A stretch of 33,181 nt of DNA from Bacteroidaceae bacterium (GCA_024401055.1 JAKSLT010000023.1:1-33181); one strand, 5' to 3'; positions 23,233-32,515 are shown, counted from the stretch's first letter. Numbers and translations: made by a program. The notes: generated by a model from the sequence alone, not told the origin.

Positions 23233-24381
23233 TTAGCGAATGAATTTGTGGCCGTTATGAATGAAGAGGCCGCGGAGACCTCCTCGCTCCCCCTTAGTAG
23301 TTTTGAGGGCACGGCCTTGCAAGTCATACATATTCCCTTGCTGGAAGCCCCCTTTAAGGGGGGCGGGGGTCTCTATTCCCTCGGGGTTGCCCTGGAGGAC
23401 GGGATTCTGGAGATATTCGGAGAAGAGGCCGGTCTCTCTGAACTTGCCCTGCGAGATGAGTATGCCGTTCTGGCCGGTATAGGTGTCGGTGACGGGATTG
23501 TAGTCGAAGACGAGGTCGGCAAGTGCGACATCCTCATCGCCCATGTAGTAGGTGGCGCCATAGAGATACATGTCGTTGGAGCCGCCGTAGTTCACGATGA
23601 AATGCTCCTGGGGGAACACGATACGCGAGCCGTTGCGATGGCCCTTGACGCAGGTATTGGTCTGAATGCACACGGAGCAGAAACCATCCATATAGACATC
23701 GTCGCCGACGAAAGCGAGGCGGGCGGGATGGGTGAGAGGTCCCGTGCGGAAACTGTTGGCGGAGAGCGTGTAGGGAAGGAACACGGCTCCATCGGGCACC
23801 ACTACGGGCACCTTGGGGCCGTCAGGCGTGACAGGCTCGTCGGCGGGGTCAGCGGGTTCCCAGGCCTTGGACGGCGTAAGGGTGATGGAGGCATAGCGGT
23901 TGTAGGGCATGTACTTGTTGGCCGACGTAGAGAAATCGTCGTAATAGTATTCGCCGAAGCCGTAGCCCTCTGCCGTGGAGAGCACGCCCGTGGAGAGGTT
24001 GCGCTGGAGCGTGAGGTCGCAGTGCTTGGCGGCATCACCGCGGTAGCCGAAGAGATAGATGTCGAGGCCGAAGTCCTGACCCAGATATTGTTCCTGGGCA
24101 AAGGTGATGGAGGTCTTCTCCTTGTTGGCCTTGCCCTTTACCCAAGCGTCGGGGAAAGAGTCGCAAAGGCCCTGGATATAGACGTAACCCTCGGCGTTGC
24201 CCACGGTGAGGGTGCGGGAGAAGGACGTCTGACTGCCGTAGAAGTCCACGGAAGTTATCTGTGCCTTCATCGTCGTGGTGACGATGGACTTCGGCGGCGT
24301 GACAAGGGTCTGTGCCTGCGTGGCGACAATGGTGCAGAGAGCCAGGATGATTATTGAGAAAGAGATACGGAGGTGCTTCAT
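23233..24381 (-). CDS. Secreted protein with internal duplication and Bacteroidales C-terminal tail, 382 aa
   Basis: The signal peptide ends TQAQ. Two copies of a beta domain are visible. The first (~35-150) has YVYIQGLC...WVKGKANKEKTSITFAQEQYLG...DIYLFG. The second (~200-320) has DVYMDGFC...CVKGHRNGSRIVFPQEHFIV...DMYLYG. A Pro-rich linker (EPADPADEPVTPDGPKVPV) joins them. The end, MYDLQGRAL...GLFIHNGHKFIR, is the short tail common on exported proteins of this order. The tail region contains two in-frame repeat pieces: APLKGGF from a family C palindrome, and KGERGGL, also seen in the MATE N-terminus. Function is not recognised; surface or periplasmic location is likely. Confidence 0.8.
   Translation of the reverse strand: MKHLRISFSIIILALCTIVATQAQTLVTPPKSIVTTTMKAQITSVDFYGSQTSFSRTLTVGNAEGYVYIQGLCDSFPDAWVKGKANKEKTSITFAQEQYLGQDFGLDIYLFGYRGDAAKHCDLTLQRNLSTGVLSTAEGYGFGEYYYDDFSTSANKYMPYNRYASITLTPSKAWEPADPADEPVTPDGPKVPVVVPDGAVFLPYTLSANSFRTGPLTHPARLAFVGDDVYMDGFCSVCIQTNTCVKGHRNGSRIVFPQEHFIVNYGGSNDMYLYGATYYMGDEDVALADLVFDYNPVTDTYTGQNGILISQGKFRETGLFSEYLQNPVLQGNPEGIETPAPLKGGFQQGNMYDLQGRALKTTKGERGGLRGLFIHNGHKFIR
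23279..23374. repeat. Two family C pieces within the C-terminal coding region of the secreted protein
   Basis: A full palindrome CCCCCTTTAAGGGGG is at 23348-23362 with flank GCGGGGGTCTCT. A partial piece at 23279-23295 (CCTCCTCGCTCCCCCTTA) matches the flank of the copy at 23189-23206. Both are in frame and lie on either side of the conserved MYDLQGRAL block. Confidence 0.75.
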
Positions 24382-24414
24382 TTCAACTAATAACTTTTAA
24401 CTATTAACTTTTAA

Positions 24415-25548
24415 CTAAAGAAGACATATGCCTACCCACACCCAGTGGGCCACGATGCCGGCCACGATACCGCCGACGGTGTGGGCACCGATGGCTTTGG
24501 AGGTGAGTTGGCGGTAGCCGAGGGAGTCGAGCATGGCGGTGTGGGTGCTCAAGTAGCCGCTCCAGCACATACCTATGGCGGTGAACACGGCAATGGCGTT
24601 ATCATTTATCCAGCCCTGCTCAGCAAAGTTGGGCACGAGGCCGAGGGCGGCACCCACGGCGCCGAGAGCGGTGATGGGGAAGGCTATCTGGTGCGGGTCG
24701 TTGAAGCCGAAAAGCCACTCGAAGACCACCGAGCACTTGTCGGCGAGCCAGGGGAGGAGTTCCACGCCCTGATAAGCGGCACCGGTGAACTCGCCCGTGG
24801 CCTTGTCGGCGCCGAAGGTGAGAATCATCACGGTGGTGCTGATGACGAGCACGCCGGGGATGATGGCCATGCCGATTTCCACACCGGCCTTGCCGCCGTC
24901 GAGGATGGCGTCGAGGATACGCATGAAGAGCGACTTGGTCTCGGGGTTCTTCGCGGCGGCCTGCTGTTCCTCGGTCCACACCTCCACGGCCATCTCCTCC
25001 TTAAATTCGGGGTAGGCCTTGCAAGTGAAGCGCTGCATGAGGCGTGTGCTGACGATGCAGCCGCAGAAGGCACCGAAGAGGCCCACGAAGGGCGCGGTGG
25101 TGTAGCCCTGCCCCACCATGAAGACGATGACGAGCAAGCCCATACCGAAGGCGGTACCGAAGTTCGTCAGCGAGATGAGTTGGTACTTGCGGAAGAAACG
25201 TGCGAACTTCTTGTCGTGGGCCAGCGTGATGATGGCGGGGTTGTCGCTCAAGAAGGTGAGTACGGCGCCGAGGGAGGCTGTGCCGGGCAGGTTGAAGAGG
25301 GGCTTCATCAGCGGGCGCAAGATTTTCTCAAAGAGAGCCACCACGCCGAACTTGCTGAAAATCTTGCCCAGCGCTCCCGTGATGACGCAGATGGCCATGA
25401 GGAAGAAGCAAGTGTTGATGAGCAAGTCGAAGGCGGTCTTCATGATTGTGTTCATCATGTTGGCCACGCCCATCACATGGCCGAGATAGCCGAAGATGAG
25501 AAAGATAATAATGAGGCAGGGGATGCCTTCAAAAGTTTTCTTATTCAT
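24415..25548 (-). CDS. Gate-domain (nucleoside-recognition/SpmA-SpmB-like) membrane protein, 377 aa
   Basis: This is a multi-pass inner-membrane protein with about nine hydrophobic segments. The central block LTFLSDNPAIITLAHDKKFARFF and the paired segments before and after it resemble the Gate (nucleoside-recognition) domain family, which includes the spore maturation proteins SpmA/SpmB and YjiH-like proteins. Bacteroidales do not sporulate, so those names do not describe its role here. A cytoplasmic insert at ~180-210 (EFKEEMAVEVWTEEQQAAAK) separates the two halves. Transport or sensing of a small solute is possible, but no substrate can be assigned. It lies 33 bp upstream of the secreted protein gene, across AT-rich simple repeats. 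Confidence 0.75.
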   Translation of the reverse strand: MNKKTFEGIPCLIIIFLIFGYLGHVMGVANMMNTIMKTAFDLLINTCFFLMAICVITGALGKIFSKFGVVALFEKILRPLMKPLFNLPGTASLGAVLTFLSDNPAIITLAHDKKFARFFRKYQLISLTNFGTAFGMGLLVIVFMVGQGYTTAPFVGLFGAFCGCIVSTRLMQRFTCKAYPEFKEEMAVEVWTEEQQAAAKNPETKSLFMRILDAILDGGKAGVEIGMAIIPGVLVISTTVMILTFGADKATGEFTGAAYQGVELLPWLADKCSVVFEWLFGFNDPHQIAFPITALGAVGAALGLVPNFAEQGWINDNAIAVFTAIGMCWSGYLSTHTAMLDSLGYRQLTSKAIGAHTVGGIVAGIVAHWVWVGICLL

Positions 25549-25622
25549 AATTAATAAAGACCCCCAACCCCCTTAAACGGGGCTTTCTGTCAGGGTGAAA
25601 GTTTTATTTTACTTTTTATTTT
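25549..25622 (-). repeat. Family C palindrome and AT-rich simple repeats between two genes
   Basis: At 25558-25592 an inverse-orientation family C copy reads GACCCCCAACCCCCTTAAAC and then GGGGCTTTCTG. It is followed by TTTTACTTTTTATTTTTTAC-type simple repeats to 25637. No promoter consensus was found. Confidence 0.65.
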
Positions 25623-26681
25623 TTACTTTTTACTTATTAACTTCTTCAAGTGCAGCAGGTCGGCGCGGAAGGTGAGGCCTATGTTGAGGGTGCTCTCCTT
25701 GTCCTGCAGCACACCGGCAGGGTTGGTGTTCTGTCCCCACGTATGGAAATAGGAGGCGTGGAGGCGCAGGTCGCGGCGACCCTTGAGGGGGAAGTATTCC
25801 ACGCCGCCGCCCAGGTGGTGCTGCTCCGTGCCGGCGAAGACACAGTAGTCGCTGCCGTTTTCTTTGTTGCGGTCCCAGCCATACTTGACGAAGGCGTTGA
25901 GTTCCCTAATGGGCTGCACGTGGAGTTCCGTCGTGAGCGTGAAGTCGCCGAAGAAATTGGCGTCGTAGCCGCCGGCGTAGCGGTTTGTCCAGTCCACGAT
26001 GAAGCGGCCGCGGCTGAAATCAAAACGGTTGCCCAAGGCGATGTAGTTTATCCAGTGACCGGGCGTGGCCTCAAAGAGATTAGTGGAGTAGAGGGCAGTG
26101 AAGGGCCCGTGCTTGCCGTCCCACTTCACGCCGAAGCCGTACATATCGTCGGCGTTGGCCCTGAACGGACTCTGCGTGGCCTGCACCTGCAGGCGGTCGC
26201 TCTCCGTGAGGTTGTACGCCACGCTGGCACCGAACTGATAACAGCCGATATTGTTGCAGTATTCCGAGTACTGGTACACGTCAATGGGCGCGTAGTCATA
26301 CTCAAAACCGCCGACGCCCACCACTTGCTTACCGGCCGACATTTCCCACTTCTTAATATTATAAGTAAGGTACAGCCAGTCGGTGGCATTGAAGAAGCCG
26401 CTCTTCAATTCCTTACTGAAGCGCTGGCGGTAGGCATAACACCAGTGTTTGCCGAGTTCTCCTTTCAGGACGAAGTTGAGATATTGTCCGCGGAAACCGC
26501 TCTCGCTGGCGCGCTTGGTGCCGTCCAGCCAGTCGCGCTGCCAGTCCACGCGGGCCTCCACCTGGGCCGTGGTCACCCAGTTGCCCAGGGGCTTGTCGGT
26601 GCCGGTACTGTCGGCCTCCTGACCGAAGGTCGGCGCAGCGAGGACTATGAAAAGGAAAAGAGAGAGAAACTTTCTGTTCAT
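25623..26681 (-). CDS. Outer-membrane porin-like beta-barrel protein, 352 aa
   Basis: The signal peptide MNRKFLSLFLFIVLAAPTFGQ fixes the start at the ATG at 26681; the frame runs open to 26744 but only through repeat A6 and spacer. The mature protein is built of alternating strands with aromatic girdle residues: FRGQYLNFVLKGELGKHWCY, YRQRFSKEL, DWLYLTYNIKKWEMSAGKQ, FTALYSTNLF and LNAFVKYGWDRN. It ends in ADLLHLKKLISKK. This is typical of phosphate-selective porin O/P-like proteins (OprO/OprP relatives) common in Bacteroidales. The preferred substrate is unknown. It lies upstream of the Gate-domain gene on the same strand. Confidence 0.8.
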   Translation of the reverse strand: MNRKFLSLFLFIVLAAPTFGQEADSTGTDKPLGNWVTTAQVEARVDWQRDWLDGTKRASESGFRGQYLNFVLKGELGKHWCYAYRQRFSKELKSGFFNATDWLYLTYNIKKWEMSAGKQVVGVGGFEYDYAPIDVYQYSEYCNNIGCYQFGASVAYNLTESDRLQVQATQSPFRANADDMYGFGVKWDGKHGPFTALYSTNLFEATPGHWINYIALGNRFDFSRGRFIVDWTNRYAGGYDANFFGDFTLTTELHVQPIRELNAFVKYGWDRNKENGSDYCVFAGTEQHHLGGGVEYFPLKGRRDLRLHASYFHTWGQNTNPAGVLQDKESTLNIGLTFRADLLHLKKLISKK

Positions 26682-26747
26682 TGAGGTTATAATTGATTTT
26701 TCGATGATTCGATATTTCAAGGTTGCGACATCTCCTGCCCGCATTTT

Positions 26748-26808
26748 TCCCCTCCCTAACAGGGGAGGGGTGGCAGGGTGCCGTAGGCAGCCCTGACGGG
26801 GAGAGGCC
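26748..26808 (+). repeat. Family A dual-hairpin repeat copy A6 (third stem subtype)
   Basis: Hairpin 1 is CCCCTCCC, loop TAACAG, GGGAGGGG, as in A2. Hairpin 2 is AGGG-TGCC, loop GTA, GGCA-G-CCCT (26775-26794), followed by TGACGGGGAGAGGC. All eight pairs of hairpin 2 are formed by bases that differ from the other subtypes. It lies between ettA and the porin gene. Confidence 0.9.
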
Positions 26809-26842
26809 GGGGGAGGCTGTGGTGAGCTGGAGCCGGTCTTTC

Positions 26843-28534
<1,692 letters not shown>

Positions 28535-28621
28535 AAAAGATATAAAAGTCCCTGCAGTCCCTTGTGAGAAACTTGCAATCAGAGGATGATGAATATTAAT
28601 AAAAGAATATTTAGGCAAGCG

Positions 28622-28638
28622 AAAAGCCTTGGGCTTTT
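28622..28638 (-). terminator. Terminator of the TldD-like gene
   Basis: A 7-bp stem, AAAAGCC-TTG-GGCTTTT, lies 12-28 bp past the TldD-like stop codon. On the minus strand the 3' arm provides a short T-run (GGCTTTTCGC). It probably isolates ettA as a separate transcription unit. Confidence 0.7.
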
Positions 28639-28649
28639 AATTAGAGGAA

Positions 28650-31600
28650 TTACCTTAAAGCAGGATTTTTGAGATTGAAGTCTTCCTCACAGCGAGGTAG
28701 CATGAAGTTTATTTCCATATTTTCCACGATGAACGCCTCCGGTGCAATTATGGAAGTTGGTCTTCCGCCCCAGGGAACAGTTTTTCCATTCATCTGATAA
28801 AAGTTTGTATAAGTGTATTTATTCAGAATATTTTCTTCATTTGAAACGGCCGTAAGATGATTCATGTCTTTTCTTGAAATCGAGGACAGTCCGTCTCCAT
28901 CCATATCAACGATTTCCTCCTCACCTGTATTGACATCGTAACGAACGAGATAGGAAAAGTCATTCCCCATTGATTTTACTATATAGGCATAATCGAGTCC
29001 GGCTTTTCTAGCTTCATCCGCAAGCAGTTTACGCATCTTGGAATAGGGCACCGGATTTTCATAGGTAACATGGAGAATGCCGAAACCTGAATCTGTTGCA
29101 TAAGAATTTACTTTGAAGGTTTTGCCCGTAGGGGCTATTGCTCCCAGCGCCGGTTTGTCACCATTGATGAAGTTCTTCACAAAGCCCTTCCCCACTATCG
29201 TGAGCTTCTTGGCTGGTATCTGCCCGTAGGCATCCATAGTCGCATTTCCGAGGAGTTTCACTCCCTTGTAGAGAGGCATATCGGACAACGCATAAATATT
29301 GAACTGCGTGCTAAGTACCCGTTTGCCAAGCATCATACTGTTTCGCGAAGTACCATTCTCAAGACTTTTGGATACTTTTCCGATTTGTGCTATCTTAAAC
29401 ATTTCAAGCTGGGCACTGCTTCCCTCATACATAATAGGACCGCTATAATATTCCTTTATACTCCTTGCCTTGCTCAACTTCATAAGAAGATCGGCAAAGT
29501 CGCGGGTCTCTTGCACCAGTTTTTCCTTAGGTGGAAGGTCTGAATGAGACTTGATATCATAAGATAATTCCTTTTTCTTTATTGAGCCATTCTCACACTT
29601 CACTTCAGCCGAAATTGTAAGTGTACTGGAAAAGCGAGGGGAATGGATTATCACTCCATCGGAAGTGACACGATGAACATCAACCGCCTCCTCAAAAAAT
29701 ATGACAGAGGTATTGTAGAGGTGTGGATAATCAAGGAAGATGGCAGAGAGCGAATTGATAAGGTCTTCCAATTCGGCCCTATTAAAGTTATGATTGATGG
29801 GTTCGTCTTTAGAAAAATACTCTCCTGCAGGATAATGGAAGCGCACAGGGAGGTTAGCATCTTCTTCAGAAAGAGGATGACTTTTCCTATAATTACGGAC
29901 ATTGGCATATTTGTTTATGCCATCCTTATACAAGTATTCGCCGGCATCCCAAAAGAAGCGACGTATAATGTCGTAAGAGATATGATCTTTAGTAAGAGTA
30001 TTAGAAAGTGTTCCAGTAGAGACGCAAAGAGAGTCACCTACTTCAAAATAAGATGTAAGGTTGTAGTTCGCTGGTTCATCTATACGCCCCGTAATACCTC
30101 CCAGTTCGGAAACAATACGGAATTTATGTCCAAATTCTACAGCATTGTCAATAAAGTATGGCCGAGGCTGCCCTTCGATATAAAGCGAATCAAGCGACCT
30201 CTTTATCCCATCCTCAAGAGCCTTTGTGATAGTCCTTACATCGTCATTCGGCATATCGACATACTCCGGTGCCGGAAGTATATTCGGCAACTGGTAATTT
30301 ATGTTTGCCAACTGTGTTTCTATCTTCGTGACGAATATTTCAGGAGAGACGGCTGTAACGGGCACTTGGCCGGATTCAGCAGTACATATTCCTGTGAACA
30401 CCTCCGGGTTTTCGCCGGCTGCCGTAATATTGGAGAATACGGAGAGAGGAGTGCCTATGAGTTTCACGCCACGAACCAATTCATCAGGCCGCCCGTCAAC
30501 ATACACCCTATATACCTCTACAGGATCAACATTAAAGGAATTGATACTGCCATTGTCTCCTAAATAGGTCAGACCACTCGTAACATTGCTGAAATAATAA
30601 CCATATTCCTTGCCCTGCTTCTTGGCTTCATCAATGAGCATCTTGCGAAGTTCAGCTTCGGTATAAGGCTTTGAAGTTTCTATCACGAGGTTCGACTGGC
30701 GAGCCACAGGAGTCATTCCAGGTGCTGCACGGCCGTGACCGTTACTGCGAGGGAAACCATTTATTGGAGTTCGGTTCATAAGGAAATTGGTAAGCACACC
30801 ATTCTCTACATTCTCCACCCGCTGCGCCTTCACACCCTCATCATCATAGAGATAATAACCGTTGAGGTCTTTTCCGCGATATTGAGCGAGAGTCGGGTCG
30901 CTGAACACATGGGACTCTTTCGGAAGTACCATCTGCCCTACATATTGTTTAAACGTCTGGTTGCCCATCCTCATTCTATGCCCTTCAAGCCTATGGCCGA
31001 AAATCTCATGGAAGAAAACCCCGCTTGATGAGCCGGAGAGTATGGCAGGACCGGCATAAGGGCCGGCAATAGGAGCGTCACGAAGTTTGAGAAGACGGCT
31101 TACCATGTCCTTTGCTGCATCTATCAGGACTTTGTTGTCGGGGAGGTCCTTCAGGTCGTACACAAAGAAATCCTTAAAGAGAGGACAGCTCATGCCATCT
31201 GTAGCCTTGATAACGGCTTCAATCATTATTCTCGCGGCCTTTCTGTTTTGTACCACAACGGAACCTTCAGACGTGACAACGTATTCCCTCTGCACCTGAT
31301 ATGTCATACTGACACTTCCTTGCAGTTCGCGGCAATCCTTGAGCACCTTAGAGACTTCTTCCAAACGCTTTGCCCAGCCCTCCTTGTCAAATTCGTAGTC
31401 TGCTTCCGACAGCGGAGCCTCGTAGTAAGTCACAACATCGGTAGGCGAGAAACACGGAACCTTACTCTTATTGCCCGCTAGGGTATTAACCTTCGTGACA
31501 GATGTATCATACTTTGCTTTGGCTTGCTTGTAAGATTGCAAGGTCATCTGCCAGATACCTTGACGGATTGCCATAAGCGATTCATCCTTGAACGGAATAG

Positions 31601-31970
31601 CATACGATACTGCACCATTCTGATACAAGGATTGATAATTGTCAAACTCATACGAACCGATTCTTACCTGTGGGGTTAACAGTTTCGTATGTTCCTCCGT
31701 CGATGATGATACCCCCATTCGGCTTTTTATGGTCACAGTATAATCATCATTGACGCGAAGTGACATAAAATACGGAGCAACAGGCTCGTTCTTGAGTTGT
31801 TCCATATTGTATGCCAGTTCCTCCTTCATTGACTTGACAAGAGGGTCGGTATCCACGTTTTGCGCCATCGCGGAATGAGCAAAAAGGGATATGAAAAGGG
31901 CACATATCGCGAAGGCCATCAGCCGATGGCTTTGTCTAGCAGATACTCGGTGCTGGATGAATAACTTCAT
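28650..31970 (-). CDS. Exported single-chain TldD/TldE-like metallopeptidase, 1106 aa
   Basis: The N-terminus carries a signal peptide (MAFAICALFISLFAHSAMAQ, cleaved near residue 37). Residues ~40-560 are a TldD/PmbA-type domain with the zinc motif HEIFGH (His321, Glu322, His326) in FFHEIFGHRLEGHRM, and the later CTAESGQVPVTAVSPEI block whose Cys529 is placed like the third metal ligand. Residues ~580-1106 repeat the fold (GPIMYEGSSAQLEMF, MYKG-like PLYKGVKLLG, SIIAPEAFIVENMEI) but lack the HExxxH. In E. coli, TldD (active) and TldE (inactive) form a cytosolic heterodimer that cleaves unfolded peptides. Here both halves are in one exported chain. The gene is visibly AT-richer than its neighbours, hinting at transfer. 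The start is the ATG at 31970. Confidence 0.87.
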   Translation of the reverse strand: MKLFIQHRVSARQSHRLMAFAICALFISLFAHSAMAQNVDTDPLVKSMKEELAYNMEQLKNEPVAPYFMSLRVNDDYTVTIKSRMGVSSSTEEHTKLLTPQVRIGSYEFDNYQSLYQNGAVSYAIPFKDESLMAIRQGIWQMTLQSYKQAKAKYDTSVTKVNTLAGNKSKVPCFSPTDVVTYYEAPLSEADYEFDKEGWAKRLEEVSKVLKDCRELQGSVSMTYQVQREYVVTSEGSVVVQNRKAARIMIEAVIKATDGMSCPLFKDFFVYDLKDLPDNKVLIDAAKDMVSRLLKLRDAPIAGPYAGPAILSGSSSGVFFHEIFGHRLEGHRMRMGNQTFKQYVGQMVLPKESHVFSDPTLAQYRGKDLNGYYLYDDEGVKAQRVENVENGVLTNFLMNRTPINGFPRSNGHGRAAPGMTPVARQSNLVIETSKPYTEAELRKMLIDEAKKQGKEYGYYFSNVTSGLTYLGDNGSINSFNVDPVEVYRVYVDGRPDELVRGVKLIGTPLSVFSNITAAGENPEVFTGICTAESGQVPVTAVSPEIFVTKIETQLANINYQLPNILPAPEYVDMPNDDVRTITKALEDGIKRSLDSLYIEGQPRPYFIDNAVEFGHKFRIVSELGGITGRIDEPANYNLTSYFEVGDSLCVSTGTLSNTLTKDHISYDIIRRFFWDAGEYLYKDGINKYANVRNYRKSHPLSEEDANLPVRFHYPAGEYFSKDEPINHNFNRAELEDLINSLSAIFLDYPHLYNTSVIFFEEAVDVHRVTSDGVIIHSPRFSSTLTISAEVKCENGSIKKKELSYDIKSHSDLPPKEKLVQETRDFADLLMKLSKARSIKEYYSGPIMYEGSSAQLEMFKIAQIGKVSKSLENGTSRNSMMLGKRVLSTQFNIYALSDMPLYKGVKLLGNATMDAYGQIPAKKLTIVGKGFVKNFINGDKPALGAIAPTGKTFKVNSYATDSGFGILHVTYENPVPYSKMRKLLADEARKAGLDYAYIVKSMGNDFSYLVRYDVNTGEEEIVDMDGDGLSSISRKDMNHLTAVSNEENILNKYTYTNFYQMNGKTVPWGGRPTSIIAPEAFIVENMEINFMLPRCEEDFNLKNPALR

Positions 31971-32097
31971 ATTTGTCAAAGTCAATATTCACTACATCAA
32001 TAATGCGCAGCTTTTTCGCTAAGCATTATAGCGTAATCGGGCCGCAGCAGGGTAGTGCTGTGAAGCCCGGAGAGCGGTGCTATGCAATAATGCGCAG
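31971..32097 (-). promoter_or_regulatory. Structured 5' leader of the TldD-like gene, bounded by direct repeats
   Basis: The leader is about 120 nt. CAATAATGCGCAGC occurs exactly at 31998-32011 and 32085-32098. Between the copies nested stems are possible: ATAGC/GCTAT (32028-32032 with 32079-32083), CGGGC/GCCCG (32038-32042 with 32065-32069) and CAGCA/TGCTG (32045-32049 with 32056-32060). No known riboswitch class is recognised. Confidence 0.5.
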
Positions 32098-32128
32098 CAA
32101 AGTTACATAAAAAAGCCTACGTGGCCAA
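32098..32128 (-). promoter_or_regulatory. Promoter of the TldD-like gene
   Basis: On the minus strand TTG (32128-32126) and TAACTTTG (32105-32098) are 20 bp apart, matching the Bacteroidales pattern. The predicted start of transcription is near 32091. Confidence 0.75.
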
Positions 32129-32152
32129 GTTTTAGGTCTTAAAAAGGAGTTA

Positions 32153-32170
32153 AGAGCCCATAAGGGCTCT
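32153..32170. terminator. Short hairpin upstream of the TldD-like promoter
   Basis: AGAGCCC-ATAA-GGGCTCT is a perfect 7-bp stem. It lies in a gene-free region, so it may end transcription arriving from the repeat region or may simply be a palindrome. Confidence 0.45.
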
Positions 32171-32221
32171 CTGTATGCTTTGTAAAAAGGAAAAAAATCC
32201 ATAAAAGAGGCAGAGGAGTCT

Positions 32222-32348
32222 CTTTTTCGTTGCTTCGCAAGAAATAGTTCGGCTTCGCCGGAAGTGACCCCCCTCTTATCCCCCCGATGGGGGGAAGTCC
32301 TGTTTTCTTTCGCTCTTGTGCTCTCCCCCCTCGGGGGAGTTGGAGGGA
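32222..32348 (+). repeat. Family B modular cassette, inverse of 1-150
   Basis: It begins with the CGTTGCTTCGCAAGAAATAG module and TTCGGCTTCGCCGGAA (32228-32263). The two-palindrome module (CCCCCCGATGGGGGG at 32279-32293 and CCCCCCTCGGGGG at 32325-32337) follows. The module copy at 1-150 matches on the opposite strand with the modules in a different order. Confidence 0.85.
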
Positions 32349-32515
32349 TGGGGAGGTAAAAGGCTCTCCCCCTAAAGGGGGGAGGTGGAGAGGGGCTTTA
32401 TTTCCCGCGAAGCGGCTCATTATTTCCCGCCCGCAGGGCGGCCTTATTTCTCGGCGACAGCCGACAAAAAAACTACCCTTTCCAAACAATCGCCTTCCTA
32501 CCCGCTCCGACCATC
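32349..32515 (+). repeat. GC palindrome modules leading into MITE-like element E2
   Basis: A CTCCCCCTAAAGGGGGGAG hairpin (about 32366-32384) is absent from the E1 flank. CCCGCCCGCAGGGCGG (32427-32442) and TTATTTCTCGGCGACAGCCG (32444-32463) match the E1 flank at 14233-14272. No gene is present. Confidence 0.7.

Noticed and set aside
24415-25548. Spore maturation function for the Gate-domain protein
   Set aside because: The similarity is to the Gate domain in general; the organism type does not form spores and no sporulation genes are nearby.
29643-30563. Plus-strand frame of 306 codons inside the TldD-like gene
   Set aside because: The minus-strand protein is continuous with domain motifs on both sides; the antisense frame shows no motif.
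31971-32097. Known riboswitch in the TldD-like leader
   Set aside because: No conserved core of any class I can recognise (TPP, cobalamin, SAM, FMN and others) is visible; kept only as an unassigned structured leader.
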